Positions 20,986 to 32,022 of a stretch of 64,000 bases of DNA are shown here, in pieces; the stretch's first letter is position 1; the number at the start of each line of letters is the position of its first letter. The translations under genes were made by a program, and so were the position numbers. Below the pieces are notes generated by a model, which was given only the letters and a program-made list of their open reading frames with translations, was not told the origin of the DNA and made no database searches. This DNA is from Scalesia atractyloides (Eukaryota > Streptophyta > Magnoliopsida > Asterales > Asteraceae): NCBI GenBank assembly GCA_947069175.1, contig CAMTDV010000012.1, forward strand, positions 39,650,341 through 39,714,340. Direction: 5' to 3'.

Positions 20986-21483
20986 CTAAACAAACTTTCC
21001 ACCTATGCTCCTTACGTTCATCGGACCGAATAGATCCATATGAAGTAATTCATAAGGGGCATCTATGGAATTTACTGTTTTAGACTTGTGAGGTTTCTTA
21101 TGTTGTTTTCCCTTTTTACATGGAAGACATTTATCTTCTACGTGAAACCTCTGCACTGGCACCCCTTCCACTAGACCATTTTTAATAATATAATTCATTT
21201 TTCGGTAGTGGATGTGGGCCATGCGTCTATGCCACAACAATGACTCAGCCTCAGATGCTTTTGATAGTAAACACGCCACCACATTGGAAGAATCCTTAGC
21301 ACCCATGTCCATGACATAAGAGTCATTTCTCCTTGGCGCTCTCATCAATATCCAGTCATCCGGTATCACCAACCCAGGTTTCAACACCAAAGCTTCAGAC
21401 TTAGTGAAATGGACCAAGTGACCCTTGTCGTAGACTTGAGACATGCTCATCAGATTGTGCTTCAGCTGCTCAACATAGTTCAC
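20986..21483 (-). pseudogene. Copia-2 protease C-terminus and integrase HHCC region
   Basis: 165 codons: LKHNLMSMSQVYDKGHLVHF belongs to the protease end. WHRRMAHIHYRKMNYIIKNG and CLPCKKGKQHKKPHKSKTVN form the H-H-C-C zinc site. YELLHMDLFGPMNVRSIGGK carries the first catalytic Asp of the integrase core. Confidence 0.9.
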
Positions 21484-21660
21484 TTTGTCCAGTGTGATCT
21501 TCCGTTTGTCACTTTTCCTCGACTGGTAATGTGCCCTCCTTTAGCACATGCAAAATTCACGTATCCACCATCTATATTCTCAAACTCTTCAACAGCCTCA
21601 CATCCCCCGTCATGTGCCTGGAGCAGCCACTATCAACATACCACAAGTTGATAAACCTCC
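21484..21660 (-). pseudogene. Copia-2 aspartic protease N-terminus
   Basis: The minus strand near 21,607-21,650 reads LWYVDSGCSRHMTGDVRLLK with the D-S-G catalytic site. A stop appears soon after, and the frame shifts into 21,483. Confidence 0.85.
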
Positions 21661-22690
21661 TTAGCAGCTCCTGCACAACCCAACAAGATTAGTTAGTTTG
21701 GGGGACCCAAGCCTTAATGGTCTTGGGTCTTCCAGATTCATCAACTATAGGAACATCCATCCAGTATCCATCATTCCTAACATGAGTCGTGGATCTTAGA
21801 CCTGTTGATGGAAATGATTTTTGATTTCCACTAGGTCTGTGGTCCTGAGGTTTCCTAACCATGTTTGGACTTTTTGACCTTTGGAAATTATGATTTTGGT
21901 TCCATGAATTTTGATGATGATATTTCTAAAGCCATCGTTATAAACATTTCAGTACCAACATTCTTGTATCGACTTTGATATTGACTTGACTTCTGAAATT
22001 ATTTGATTGACCATTAAAGTTATTCATTCTTGGTGATATACTTCTAGGTCTATCATATATGCCTAATGTAGATGCAGGCTGAAATCTTGGTTGATTTCTT
22101 TGAAAGCGAAGAACTTGGTGAGTTCCTTTTTCAGCCTGAGCTACACCCACAGCAACACTCTGTTGCCTGGTAGCATATATCTTTGGTGAGTCAACCTTCT
22201 TCTCACCATCACCACTTTTTGATGCTGATTTTTCTCTCTGTCTCTCACTTACCTGTGCTTCACTCTTTTTGTTAGGACAACAGCTAGCTACATGTCCTTT
22301 TTCATAACATTTGAAATACGATTTTCTAGCCGAAGACTTCTTTACTAAAGCCTCTTGCTTAGATTCATCAGGCGATGATGATGATGATGCTTTAGAAGGA
22401 TCTTGTTTAGTTTCCTTAACTTTTGATTTTTCTTTGTTTTTGTTCTTAGCAAACTGCACATTAGACTCTTTAGTAATAACAGGGACCTCTTCATTCATGT
22501 CACTCCCTTTAACAAAATCAACCTTTTTAACAAAAATTTGTTTTTGAATCTTAGGGTGCGTAATTTTTGTTTTCAAAACTGGTTCCCTGTTATTATCCTT
22601 CTTGGCATTATCAGAACCATCAACACTTCCTGATGTGGAACTACCAGGTGTAGTTGACACAAAGTCTGTGAGATTTTCTTCATCTGGCAA
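21661..22690 (-). pseudogene. Copia-2 gag C-terminal region with second zinc knuckle
   Basis: A 250-codon frame (21,938-22,690) rich in Lys, Ser and Glu, as the SIRE gag-PR spacer usually is. KSYFKCYEKGHVASCCPNKK is a second knuckle in which the first Cys pair is disturbed. No enzyme domain. The part from 21,661 to 21,937 has no clear frame but sits where spacer is expected. Confidence 0.75.
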
Positions 22691-23626
22691 GAAAGAATAG
22701 TCATGACGAAGTGGTGGTGAACTTCATTTAAACCTTTGAATCCCACTCACGTCTTGTCATTACTCTTCTTCAAGCTATTCATCATGTGTTTCATGACAAA
22801 ATATGAATCTCTGAATTGATTTAATTTCTTTTCAAGCTCACAAATTTTAAGTTGTGCTTCAGACAACGCTTTGCACTTTCAGAAATCTCTTTTGTTTTCT
22901 CACTCATCGTATCATGAGCTAAGTCAATAACTTGAAGTTTTTCGTTAAGCTTACAGGTTAGAATATTGATTTCTTCTTCATAACCTTTAATTTTCTTCAA
23001 GTACAATGACTCATTTCGTTTTACGAAAAAGTTTGATTCTTTTAGGTTCGAGAGCTCATGTACCAGACTTTGATTTTGCTTTGTTAATGTGTCAACTTCA
23101 CTTTGCAGTTCATGACATTGCAAACAAATAGAACTACCAAGTTAGAACATACCTCACCTGTTGATTTGCATAGATCAGCCATGAAAGCATCAAAATCAGC
23201 AGCCATCTTCTTCTCTGCAGCAGTCTGTTCTCCATCAGCCTTTTCTGTAACCTTCTCTTGCTCTCCTTCAGCATCAGCTTCCACTTCTTCATCAGTAACT
23301 GGAGCTATCTCAGCCATGAATGCCTGTGAGGCATTGTTGTCACTCTCCAGATGAACACTCCAATCATAAGAACCCTCTCTAGCAGTAGAAATCAGGGCCT
23401 TTGATCCAGTGTTGTTTGACGCATTCCTGTTGCTTGAACCATGACCAGGAGAATCTTGAAAGGATGAACTAGAACGAGATTCAGACTTAGGTCTTTGACA
23501 CTCTCTAGCAAAATGTCTGTAGTTGTAACACTTCACCTTCGACTTGTCAAAGCCCACACTCTTTCCAATGAACTTCCTGCCCGTTCTGTTCATGAACCTC
23601 TTCAGCTTTCTAGAGATCATGGCCAT
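22691..23626 (-). pseudogene. Copia-2 gag central region: zinc knuckle 1 and coiled coil
   Basis: The frame at 23,084-23,626 holds SKVKCYNYRHFARECQRPKS, the first knuckle with its second Cys changed to Tyr and one residue missing. An acidic Glu/Ala tract follows. The frame at 22,821-23,123 (HELQSEVDTLTKQNQSLVHE onwards) has heptad-like Leu/Lys/Glu spacing and is probably coiled coil. The frame shifts between them. Confidence 0.75.
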
Positions 23627-23649
23627 CTACCATTGCAAATCCATCTCCT

Positions 23650-25069
23650 CTAAGTCATCAGCGTTGATCTGATCATAATCTTTATCAAACGTAGCAGGAT
23701 CAGATATTTTTCCCTGAATGTAGTTCTCGTAGGAAGCAACAAAGAAGCAAGCAATGCCAGGTGATCTTCTTCACTTTTGACACTCAGAGGCATAGACCTA
23801 TTACTGCTGTTACTATTATTTGATTGTTGTCTCTTTACCCCTGACGAGCCTCCTGAAGAAGCAACAAAACATACTTCACCCTCAGCATTGGTCACAATCT
23901 GCTCATTCTCACATGAAAGAAATGCAGTTGCAGTATCACTTGAAGCATTGTTGGAAGATGCAGGTGTAAGACCTTTATAAATCCCCGTATCTTGAGCCTG
24001 ATCATAACCCGTTTCCTTCTTCTTCATATTGAGCTCATAAGCTCTCAATTTCCCAACAACCTTTTCCAAGTCTTTCTTTTCATAATCAGCTTCACCCTTT
24101 ATCATCAACGTGTAAACATCCCACTTTGCAGGTAAAGCATCAAGCAACTTGTCGTTTATCTCCACATCCGTATCCCTCTATGTCATAATTATCTATTTCT
24201 GACATCAGATGATAATATCGTGTGATATATCTTCTAGGGACTCACTCCTCATGCCTTTAAACACAGCAACTGTTTCTTCAACAGATCTACTTTGTTCTTC
24301 TTCACATCAATATTTCCTTCATACCTCTTCTCTAGGGCATCCCACATCTCCTACGATGTAGTATAGCGCTTGAATGTATGTTTGATGCCATCAGGTAATG
24401 ACATCTTGATAACAACTAAGGCCTTCTTTTCAGACTCATACATCCTCTTCTCAGCTTCAAACATATTCACGTAAGCAGCAACACGTTGTCTGCCCTCAAA
24501 ATCATGCGTTGGGTTAGCGTACCAATCTTGAATACAGATGCACATCCGTGTGTCCTGATATTCAACAAAGGATTGAAACCTATCCTTCCAGGTAAGATAG
24601 TTCTCCACCTTCAGCATCTTTAGAGGTTTGTTTGTGGTACCAGCTTCATGCTCCATTCTCAACAGCTCATTTAGGTTAGACACATCAGTATTTCCCTCGT
24701 ACCTCTTCTCTAGGGCATCCCACATCTCCTACGATGTAGTATAGCGCTTGAATGTATGTTTGATGCCATCAGGTAATGACATCTTGATAACAGCTAAGGC
24801 CTTCTTTTCAGACTCATACATCCTCTTCTCAGCTTCAGACATGTTCACGTAAGCAGCAACACGTTGTCTGCCCTCAAAATCATGCGTTGGGTTAGCGTAC
24901 CCATCTTGAATACAGATCCACATCCGTGTGTCCTGATATTCAATAAAGGATGAAACCTATCCTTCCAGGTAAGATAGTTCTCCACCTTCAGCATCTTTAG
25001 ACGTTTGTTTGTGGTACCAGCTTCATGCTCCATTCTCAACAGCTCATTTAGGTTAGACATATTCAACAT
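23650..25069 (-). pseudogene. Copia-2 gag N-terminal and capsid region, with internal duplication
   Basis: UBN2-type copia gag. The N-terminal motif LKMLKVENYLTWKDRFQSFV occurs twice because of a 378-bp tandem duplication. Each copy ends RYTTS, stop, EMWDALEKRYEGN. The stop is TAG where the context suggests Gln. After frame breaks at 24,170-24,350 it continues NDKLLDALPAKWDVYTLMIK and LEKVVGKLRAYELNMKKKET. Confidence 0.83.
24311..25066 (-). repeat. 378-bp in-frame tandem duplication in Copia-2 gag
   Basis: Copies 24,311-24,688 and 24,689-25,066. The word CTACGATGTA occurs at 24,351 and 24,729, which gives the period exactly. The copies differ at only a handful of bases plus one or two indels. 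Both contain the same TAG stop. Confidence 0.9.
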
Positions 25070-25904
25070 TTTTACCGAACCGGCTCGTTAAAAACGTTAA
25101 AACTTGTCCGAAATGAGTGGCTACCAAATTATACTATTAGACTCGTCTCGACGATACGATTCTAACGATATATATTATCCGATTATGATTTGTTTTCTAA
25201 AAATCACACGGGTCTAACTGTCCAACCGGTTCGTAAATATTGTCTATGGATCAAATTCTATGTCCGAAAACATTTAACTCTAGTTACGTCAGCTGCTTAA
25301 GTTTCCACCTTCTTGTGTGTAACTCAGAACAGTGTAAAATCCGAAATGGTAACACTGATTGACAATCCGAAATGAAAATCCGGAACAGTTATCCGAATTG
25401 CTAATCCAAAATGGTGATCCGGAATAGTGATCCGAGATGAAATCCGGAATGCACTATTCTGATCCGAAGTGGAAATCCGGAATAGACTACTTTGATCCGA
25501 GATGGAATCCGGAATACTACTGATCCGAGATGGAATCCGGAATAGCTTCTAATCCAAAATTCAATCCGAAATGGAATCCGGAATGAGCTTTTCAGATCAG
25601 AATTACACTTCTGATGATCCAAAATGCAGATTTCTGATCCGGAGTTCAAGTCTTCAATCCGGAATACTATGCCTTTTGATCTGGAATGCAAGTCTTCAAT
25701 CCGAAATGACTGCTAGGAATCCAAAATGACTGCTAGGAATCCGAAATCACTATAGAAAATCCGAAATACCTGCAAAAACACTAAAACAGCCGTCAGAACC
25801 TTAATTCAGCCGTCACAAACTTCAAGAACAAGCCTCCAAAAAGTCCAAAAATCAAGTTTTTCTGCTGTTACGATTCTTAACCGAGCAATAATCAAGAGCC
25901 GAAT
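25070..25904 (-). mobile_element. Copia-2 leader with iterated CATTTCGGAT-like motif
   Basis: Noncoding. From about 25,337 to 25,770 the plus strand repeats ATCCGAAATG or ATCCGGAATG variants more than twenty times with spacers of 3-15 bases. Outside the array I see nothing gene-like. Confidence 0.75.
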
Positions 25905-25918
25905 GCTCTAATGCCAAT
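25905..25918 (-). promoter_or_regulatory. Copia-2 primer-binding site
   Basis: The minus strand reads ATTGGCATTAGAGC, two changes from the usual ATTGGTATCAGAGC. It abuts the LTR. Confidence 0.82.
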
Positions 25919-26365
25919 TGTAGGTCCCCTAGATCATATGGATATTCACAGAATTGTCTATCTAACCTAGAGTGCGGAATCCCCTAGATCATATTTTACA
26001 GAAACAAGAGCACGGACACGAACAAGCACACGAACACAATTCCTTTCAAACTGTCTTCTATTGATTATCTAACACAAAGTGTTTACAATCAATTCAAGAC
26101 TCTCTAAACAACTAAACCAACAACATAGCAATAGAACCCGCAACCTAAACCCTAATCACAACCTCCCTTTATATAGAGTCAGGTTATGCAACTGGGCTAG
26201 GGTTTCCTACATGGACTGCTAATGGGTATACGGCCCAATTCGCCTATCATATCTATTTAGCTAACTTGTTTAGCCCAATCGCCTACCGCTAACCGTTTAT
26301 AATTTTACTAATTACAAGATATCCAAAGACCAAATCTAAGTTGTTATAACAAATATGCACCAACA
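25919..26365 (-). mobile_element. Copia-2 5' LTR
   Basis: 447 bp, TGTTGGTGCATA to GGGACCTACA on the minus strand. The TATA box appears as TTTATATAG on the plus strand near 26,165. The same family forms the LTRs at 47,271 and 47,520. Confidence 0.9.
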
Positions 26366-27928
26366 AAACGTTGTAGCCGACGCCCTCAGCCGAAAAGAAA
26401 CCAAGCCCAAACGAGTTCGTGCTCTACACTTACGATCCATTCGAGCCTCCCCGTGCAAATTCGCAACACTCAAGTTGAAGCACTAAAGGAAGAGAATCTC
26501 CTAGCTGAATCCATGCGAGGCATGGAGAAACAACTCGAGCTCAAATCTGATGGCATTCATTACTTCATTGAACGTATATGGGTTCCATCCTGCGGAAATT
26601 TGCGAGAGCTTGTGATGGACGAAGCACACAAGTCTCGATACTCGATACATCCTGGTTCTGACAAGATGTATCACGATCTGAAGGTATTGTACTGGTGGCC
26701 TAACATGAAAGCAATTATAGCAAATATGTCAGCAAGTGCTTGACCTGTGCTAGAGTCAAGACTGAGTATCAAAAGCCGTCTGGGTTACATCAGCAACCAG
26801 AAATACCAACATGGAAATGGGAGCAAATATCCATGAATTTTGTCACCGGGCTACCCGAGAAATAAAGGCGGAAATCACACCATCTGGGTGATCGTGGACC
26901 GCCTAACTAAATCTGCCCACTTCCTCGCGATCAAAGAAACCGACAAATATGACACCTTGCCAGACTATACTTAAAGGAAGTAGTCTCGCGGCATGGCATG
27001 CCCACCTCTATCATCTCTGATCGTGACCCTCGTTTTGCATCCTACCAATGGCAGTCCATGCATAAATCATTCGCTCGCGATAGACATGAGCACGACATAT
27101 CACCCACAAACCGATGGTCAGACCGAATACACCATCCAGACGCTTGAGGACATGTTGCAAGCGTGTGTTATTATTTCGGTAAAGGGTGGGAAAGACATCT
27201 ACCCCTGGTAGAATTCTCTACAACAATAGTTATCACTCGAGCATAAAGACTGCACCGTTCGAAGCATTGTACGGACGGAAATACTGATCACCTATCTGTT
27301 GGGCTGAAGTTGGAGACGGCCAAATCAATGGTCCTGAACTCGTGCTTGAAACATCGGAGAAGATCGTTCAGGTTAGAAACCGCATGGCGGCAGCTCGTGA
27401 CCGTCAGAAAAGCTACGTTGATAAGCGTAGGAAACCGTTGGAATTCCAAGTTGGTGACAGAGTTTTGTTAAAGTCTCACCTTGGAAGGGCGTTATTCGTT
27501 TTGGAAAACGAGGCAAGGTCAATCCACGCTATGTGGGACCATTCGAGATCATAGAAAGAATTGGCACAGTGACCTATAGACTGGATTTACCTAAAGAACT
27601 CAGTGGTGTGCACAATGTCTTTCATATAACGAATCTTAAGAAATGTCTAACCGATTAAACACTTGTCGTCCCATTCAAAGAACTCAAGATCGATGACCAA
27701 CTCCGTTTTATTGAAGAGCCAGTTGAAATAGTGGATCGAGAGGTTAAGGCGCTCAAACGCAGTAAAATTCCTATAGTTCGGGTTCGTTGGAACTCAAAAC
27801 GTGTCAGAATTCACATGGGAGCGGGAAGATCAGATGATGTGCAAGCATCCTCAACTGTTCAAAAATAATGCAACCAAAGTTGAAGTTGTACTGAATTTCG
27901 GGACGAAATTACAGACCAACTTGGGATG
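26366..27928 (+). pseudogene. Gypsy-1 RNase H end, integrase and chromodomain
   Basis: It begins with NVVADALSRKE, the classic RNase H/integrase junction of chromoviruses. The H-H-C-C region (DEAHKSRYSIHPGSDKMYHD, CLTCARVKTEYQKP) and the core follow. In the core ISMNFVTGLP has Asn where the first catalytic Asp is expected, SDRDPRF keeps the second, and TDGQTE keeps the Glu. GPFEIIERIGTVTYRLDLP is the C-terminal part. LRFIEEPVEIVDREVKALKR with FTWERED near 27,700-27,840 resembles the chromodomain used for targeting. There are stops at about 26,970 and 27,285 and several frameshifts. Confidence 0.88.
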
Positions 27929-28021
27929 ATGTAACACCTCACGGAAATGCTCAACCGCATTAGCATCTTCAGCGAAGGTATGCAAATTTCGGGACGAAAT
28001 TTCTTTCAACTTGGGATGATA
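27895..28021 (+). promoter_or_regulatory. Gypsy-1 polypurine tract, duplicated
   Basis: TTTCGGGACGAAATT...CAACTTGGGATGAT occurs twice, at about 27,897-27,928 and 27,988-28,020. The first is followed by TGTAACACCT and the second by TGACAACCCG, the true LTR start. The piece between looks like a short remnant of another LTR start. Confidence 0.7.
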
Positions 28022-30605
28022 TGACAACCCGTAATTTCGAGGTTAAAACACGCTTGTTTCGCTGTAATAAATCGAATCACATACTTGTTTTATTTAATGA
28101 ATTAAGTATATTCTTATCGAATTATACTTCGTGCATATCGCGTTGAACCGACCCGAACTGTTAAACCAAAATACATATCTCGCGTGTCGATTCAACCCAC
28201 TCGCATAGCTCGGAATTTATGAGGCCCGAACCTTAGCATCAATATTATACGTTTACATTAATTGATTAATTATTCAATATTATTATTATTATTAGCATGC
28301 ATATTACTATTAGTATACGTTTACGTGATAATAATAATAATAATAATAAATAATAATAAAAATAATATAATAATATCCAATATATCCATTTGAAAGTCGT
28401 ACAATCTACGCTTCTGTATATATTTTTTTTTCTTCTTCTTTCTTTTCTTTTGACTCTCAGCCCACGCCTCCTTTTAATCGCTCACATCTCGGCCAGCTCT
28501 GATTAACGCATTCGTCACGTTGATATTATAACCACTCTAATCCCTCACAACTGATAACTCGATCCCGGCTCCCTCTCTCCCTCTCCCCCACATCTCAATT
28601 ATGCCAGCGAGAAACCTCCATCCATCGCCGCTTGTACCAAAACACAGCGAGGAAACGCGCAGTCCAGTCATTGCGCCATTTCTCTTAACAACGGCTGCCA
28701 ACTTCGGAGTAGCCACCCAAGATCATCACCGCAGCCTGTAAGCGCCACTCCCTTCGTAGTTTTGTAGTGAAGTCTCGTTGTTTCGGTTTCGATTCAACCA
28801 CGACTCTAAGACTTGCAATACATAGGTTTATGCATGAAGTTGTTTTAAGTATTATGTGCATTAGATCGGTGTAGCGAAGTATATGTGAGTGTAGTTATAC
28901 ATAATGAAACGTTGTTCGAAAATATAAGCATGTGTGAGTTATAATATGGACAACTGTAATGTGCATGTTTATGAATGATTAGCTATACAAAACTTGATTT
29001 GAATGAAATGGATTTTGGTCGTAGAAACTGTGATGCAAGAAATGCCTATATGAAATGTGTTGACTGTTAGCATGATATTACATGTATGAGCATGATCGGA
29101 TGGCTTTATACGTGGGAGGCGATGCTCAATTACGGGTGTCACGGGTATTGACGTATGGGGTACAATATACGTGATTCGGGGTATGAATAAGGAACCATCT
29201 TGTCGGTCTTAGAGGTGTGAGTTTACGTTACTCGTGAGGTGTATTACTTTCGAAACATGTTTATGCCGGTAGCAAATAATGGTCGAGTGATAAAACAAAA
29301 CTGTTATCAAATGTTAAGGGTAAAGGACGGCTTATGTGGATGTTTGTATAATAATTGGATGCGGTAAGTTTCTTCACGGACTCGAGGTCTGGTTAGGTTA
29401 ATGAATCAATATTGGTGAATATGGTAAAATAGATATCATCCTATAACTAAACTAATTAATGTAAATAGTACATGGATATATACATAACCTTATGTTTCCA
29501 TAAGGATGATGGTATAGAGTAATTGGAGAATATGCATAATTAAATAAGATATCATATATATACACACATATATATATACACCTTCGAAATGTGTGAACCT
29601 ATCCTTTTGTGGATCTTTAAAGTTGGGAATGCTAGCCTTCTTTCTTGGTAAAAACATAATTACGGTTAGACTTAGGGGTCCAAAAAAAGCTTAAGCTTAA
29701 GGCAATAGCCTGAAACTGTACAATGATCTTCTGGATTAGATGTCTAATAATGAGCTGATATTTATATCAAGGCTTCCCGAACTTAGAAGCTTCAATAATT
29801 GTTCACTGTTCGTTGTGCACCTAAGGTGAGTTCACAACTATTTTCTGAAAGCATGCGTCCCTGGTTTGGGATAACATTTTTTTTACGGTAGCCCTGGTTT
29901 GGGTTACGCGGCGTCCCTTGTATGGTCCACTGAAACATGCTATTCACTGGAGGTGGATAGTACACTTAGACTAAAGGAAAACTCTATCATGAAAGTCCTT
30001 ACATTTTACCGATTAGATTGCTAGGTGGGCATACGCGGGGTATTAGTTGAGAGCGCTATTAGGTTTGACAAACCTCACACCGTGCTGGAGGCCGGGCGTG
30101 AACTTCTAACCTTCACTCTTGCTTTAATGTTGATAGACATTTTGAGGGCACAAACGAAACGTCAACATTCGGTTCACAGTTTAGTCATATGATAAGGGTT
30201 AGCTACCAGAGTCATACTTAAATCAAAACGTTGTGAACTTCATTTTTGCTAAACTCAAATTTTGTGAATTCGCCAACTTTATTGTTGACACGTAGTTGCA
30301 TGCTTTGCAGGTCAGTAGGTACAACTGTGGACGGGCATTGCAATCGGCTGGAGTGGGTGGTTTGTTTAAACTTATTGTTTTGAACATCTATTTAACTTGT
30401 GGTTTTAGTTTCCCGTTGGTTTTAAACTTTGTTTTCCGCTGCAACACAAACTGTCTTTTGAACAAATTAAACCCTTATCGCTAATCATGTTGATAGTGAT
30501 GATTTTATTATCTTAAATTGTTGGTTCAACATGATTACTGGCTAGATCCTGGTCGGTCACACGCCTCGCGGTAAAACCCCGCATGTGAAATTTAAGGGTG
30601 TGACA
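28022..30605 (+). mobile_element. Gypsy-1 3' LTR
   Basis: 2,584 bp, from TGACAACCCG to GGGTGTGACA. It holds trinucleotide runs near 28,276-28,370, a pyrimidine-rich stretch at 28,420-28,450 and no protein. The remaining 2 kb is ordinary LTR sequence. Confidence 0.82.
28276..28375. repeat. ATT/AAT microsatellites in Gypsy-1 LTR
   Basis: A run of ATT units, a short gap, then AAT units with occasional interruptions. Confidence 0.85.
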
Positions 30606-30780
30606 ATTTTTGTGGTATTTTTTGGGATGTTTAAACTTACAAAATCGTATCATTAAGTGTTTTTAATCAATTTTTAAGTAAAATATATATAAAATTAATA
30701 TTAAAATAAAAATAGAATAATTAAAAAATAAAACCTTGTCAGACTGACAAGGGAGCCTGACCGGTTCGATAGGAATTATT

Positions 30781-30861
30781 GGCATCATTGGTGAGATTCG
30801 AACTTGAGACCTCTCGTGCATGTGCACGCAACTCTTCCAACTAAGCTACATGTCTAACCCG
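30781..30861 (-). other. tRNA-like module 1, TRL-B
   Basis: The minus strand has GGGTTAGACATGTAGCTTAGTT for header and D-arm, weakened by changes. The B-box is AGTTCGAATCTC. Confidence 0.65.
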
Positions 30862-30954
30862 TAAGGATTCTGATTTTAGTTATTCTTATACACTTATTAG
30901 ATTTTTCTAGAAATTGTTTAATTTTAAAAAGTTTTAAAATCAACTAACCGGTGT

Positions 30955-31031
30955 TTACCACCCGCCTCGAACCCGCACCCTTGAATTTGTTTTGCACCCA
31001 GCCCAACCAACTGGGCTAGGTGTCTAACCCG
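30955..31031 (-). other. tRNA-like module 2, TRL-B
   Basis: GGGTTAGACACCTAGCCC opens the module. ACCTAGCCC pairs with GGGCTGGGT across a loop containing AGTTGG. The B-box is GGGTTCGAGGC. Confidence 0.72.
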
Positions 31032-31119
31032 TTTAGATATGGATTTGCATTCCCCTTAATAACTGTCTACAAGTTGGCGTATTTGTTTTAAAAAAACGGT
31101 TTTTATTTCAACAACATGG

Positions 31120-31195
31120 TTATACAATACTCGAACTCGGGACATGTATGATAAGTGTGCACACAGTCCACCACTGGACTGTGTGTCTAACCCGG
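31120..31195 (-). other. tRNA-like module 3, TRL-B
   Basis: CACACAGTCCA hairpin with one loop change, then a B-box reading GAGTTCGAGT. Confidence 0.66.
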
Positions 31196-31269
31196 ATATA
31201 ACCTGTTTTTAATTAAATATATACACAACACAAACTTCATCTTCTTCCTAGTACATATGCCGGACTGTA

Positions 31270-31283
31270 ACCCCCCCCCCCCC
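31270..31283. repeat. Poly-C run
   Basis: About 14 consecutive C in the TRL-B LTR. It is prone to sequencing error. Confidence 0.9.
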
Positions 31284-31754
31284 AAATAGATTTGCACAAT
31301 TGATTTTATAACGAAATAATTATTAACGCAAGATATGTTAGATGCTTGTACCGAATCGAAGGATGTTACAATCTCCGGTTGATTTCCAGTGTTGAACGCG
31401 GTTTTCCGGCGAGGATGAATTGGACAGAAAGTTAGTAGAGGGGGATTGCGAGTGAAGTTTTAAATTTGTGAGTGAGTTTCGTTATGAACCTTCATTGGGT
31501 ATTATAGGCTGATTTGATGAGATTTTTTTCGGTTTAAAACAGAAATTACGATCAACGATTTGCAAAAGGGCTTGATTTTAATTTGGTTTTGATTGAGGAT
31601 GTGATGATGATTGTCGTTATAATCGTTTAATCGCAGAATCAAAACGGTTGTCAATGATTGATCCTTGAATAAGGGGCGGTTACTTTCTTGATGATCTGAA
31701 CTTGCAGATTTGAGCGGGTATTCAATATAACATTTAAATGTTTTCATTTTCAGC

Positions 31755-31835
31755 ACAAGTGTGTGTGCAGTGAAATGGTGTTTCTAGTGTGTGATCTTGT
31801 GGGGGAACCCGGGTTCGATTCCATTTGTCCCCTTT
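31755..31835 (+). other. tRNA-like module 4, antisense, TRL-B
   Basis: AACCCGGGTTCGATTCC gives a consensus B-box (GGTTCGANTCC). The T-arm is partly degraded. Confidence 0.62.
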
Positions 31836-32022
31836 TCTTCATTTTATTTTTATATTTCTTTTTACTTATTTTCCTTTATAAAATATTATTTTATGTATGT
31901 ATTTTATTTATATATATTGGTTATAAAATAAATTACTTAATACTAATAATTGCAAGACATTAAATAGTTACTGGAATTCAAATGGAGCGGGTTCTTGAAA
32001 CCCTTTTTACACGAATGTTACA

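Larger units (their letters stand above)
16525..26365 (-). mobile_element. Copia-2, SIRE-like Ty1/copia element
   Basis: Minus-strand element with 5' LTR 25,919-26,365, primer site, repeat-bearing leader, gag, PR-INT-RT-RH, a 1.4-kb noncoding 3' region, purine tract and 3' LTR. That LTR is cut by Copia-1, leaving 16,525-16,915 here. It is the best preserved copia in the window, yet it has gag stops and several pol frameshifts. It is inserted in the RNase H-integrase region of Gypsy-1. Confidence 0.92.
26366..30605 (+). mobile_element. Gypsy-1, 3' part of a Tekay-like chromovirus
   Basis: Plus-strand Ty3/gypsy element. Its 5' part (LTR to RNase H) has been displaced beyond the left edge by the Copia-2 insertion. 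What remains is the end of RNase H, integrase, a chromodomain, purine tract and the full 3' LTR. It is inserted in the LTR of TRL-B. Confidence 0.88.
30606..32022 (-). mobile_element. TRL-B, minus-strand LTR fragment
   Basis: Homologous to about 5,730-7,298 of the TRL-A LTR and in the same orientation. It ends ACGAATGTTACA. Its left end is cut by Gypsy-1. It carries modules 1-4 in the same order. The opposite orientation relative to the adjacent TRL-C interior, and the clean LTR end, suggest TRL-B inserted into TRL-C. It may be a 5' LTR or a solo LTR. Confidence 0.78.

Noticed and set aside
28022..30605. Host gene in the 2.6-kb stretch without long frames
   Set aside because: Bounded exactly by an LTR start after a purine tract and a GTGTGACA end, with no coding sequence; it is the Gypsy-1 LTR.
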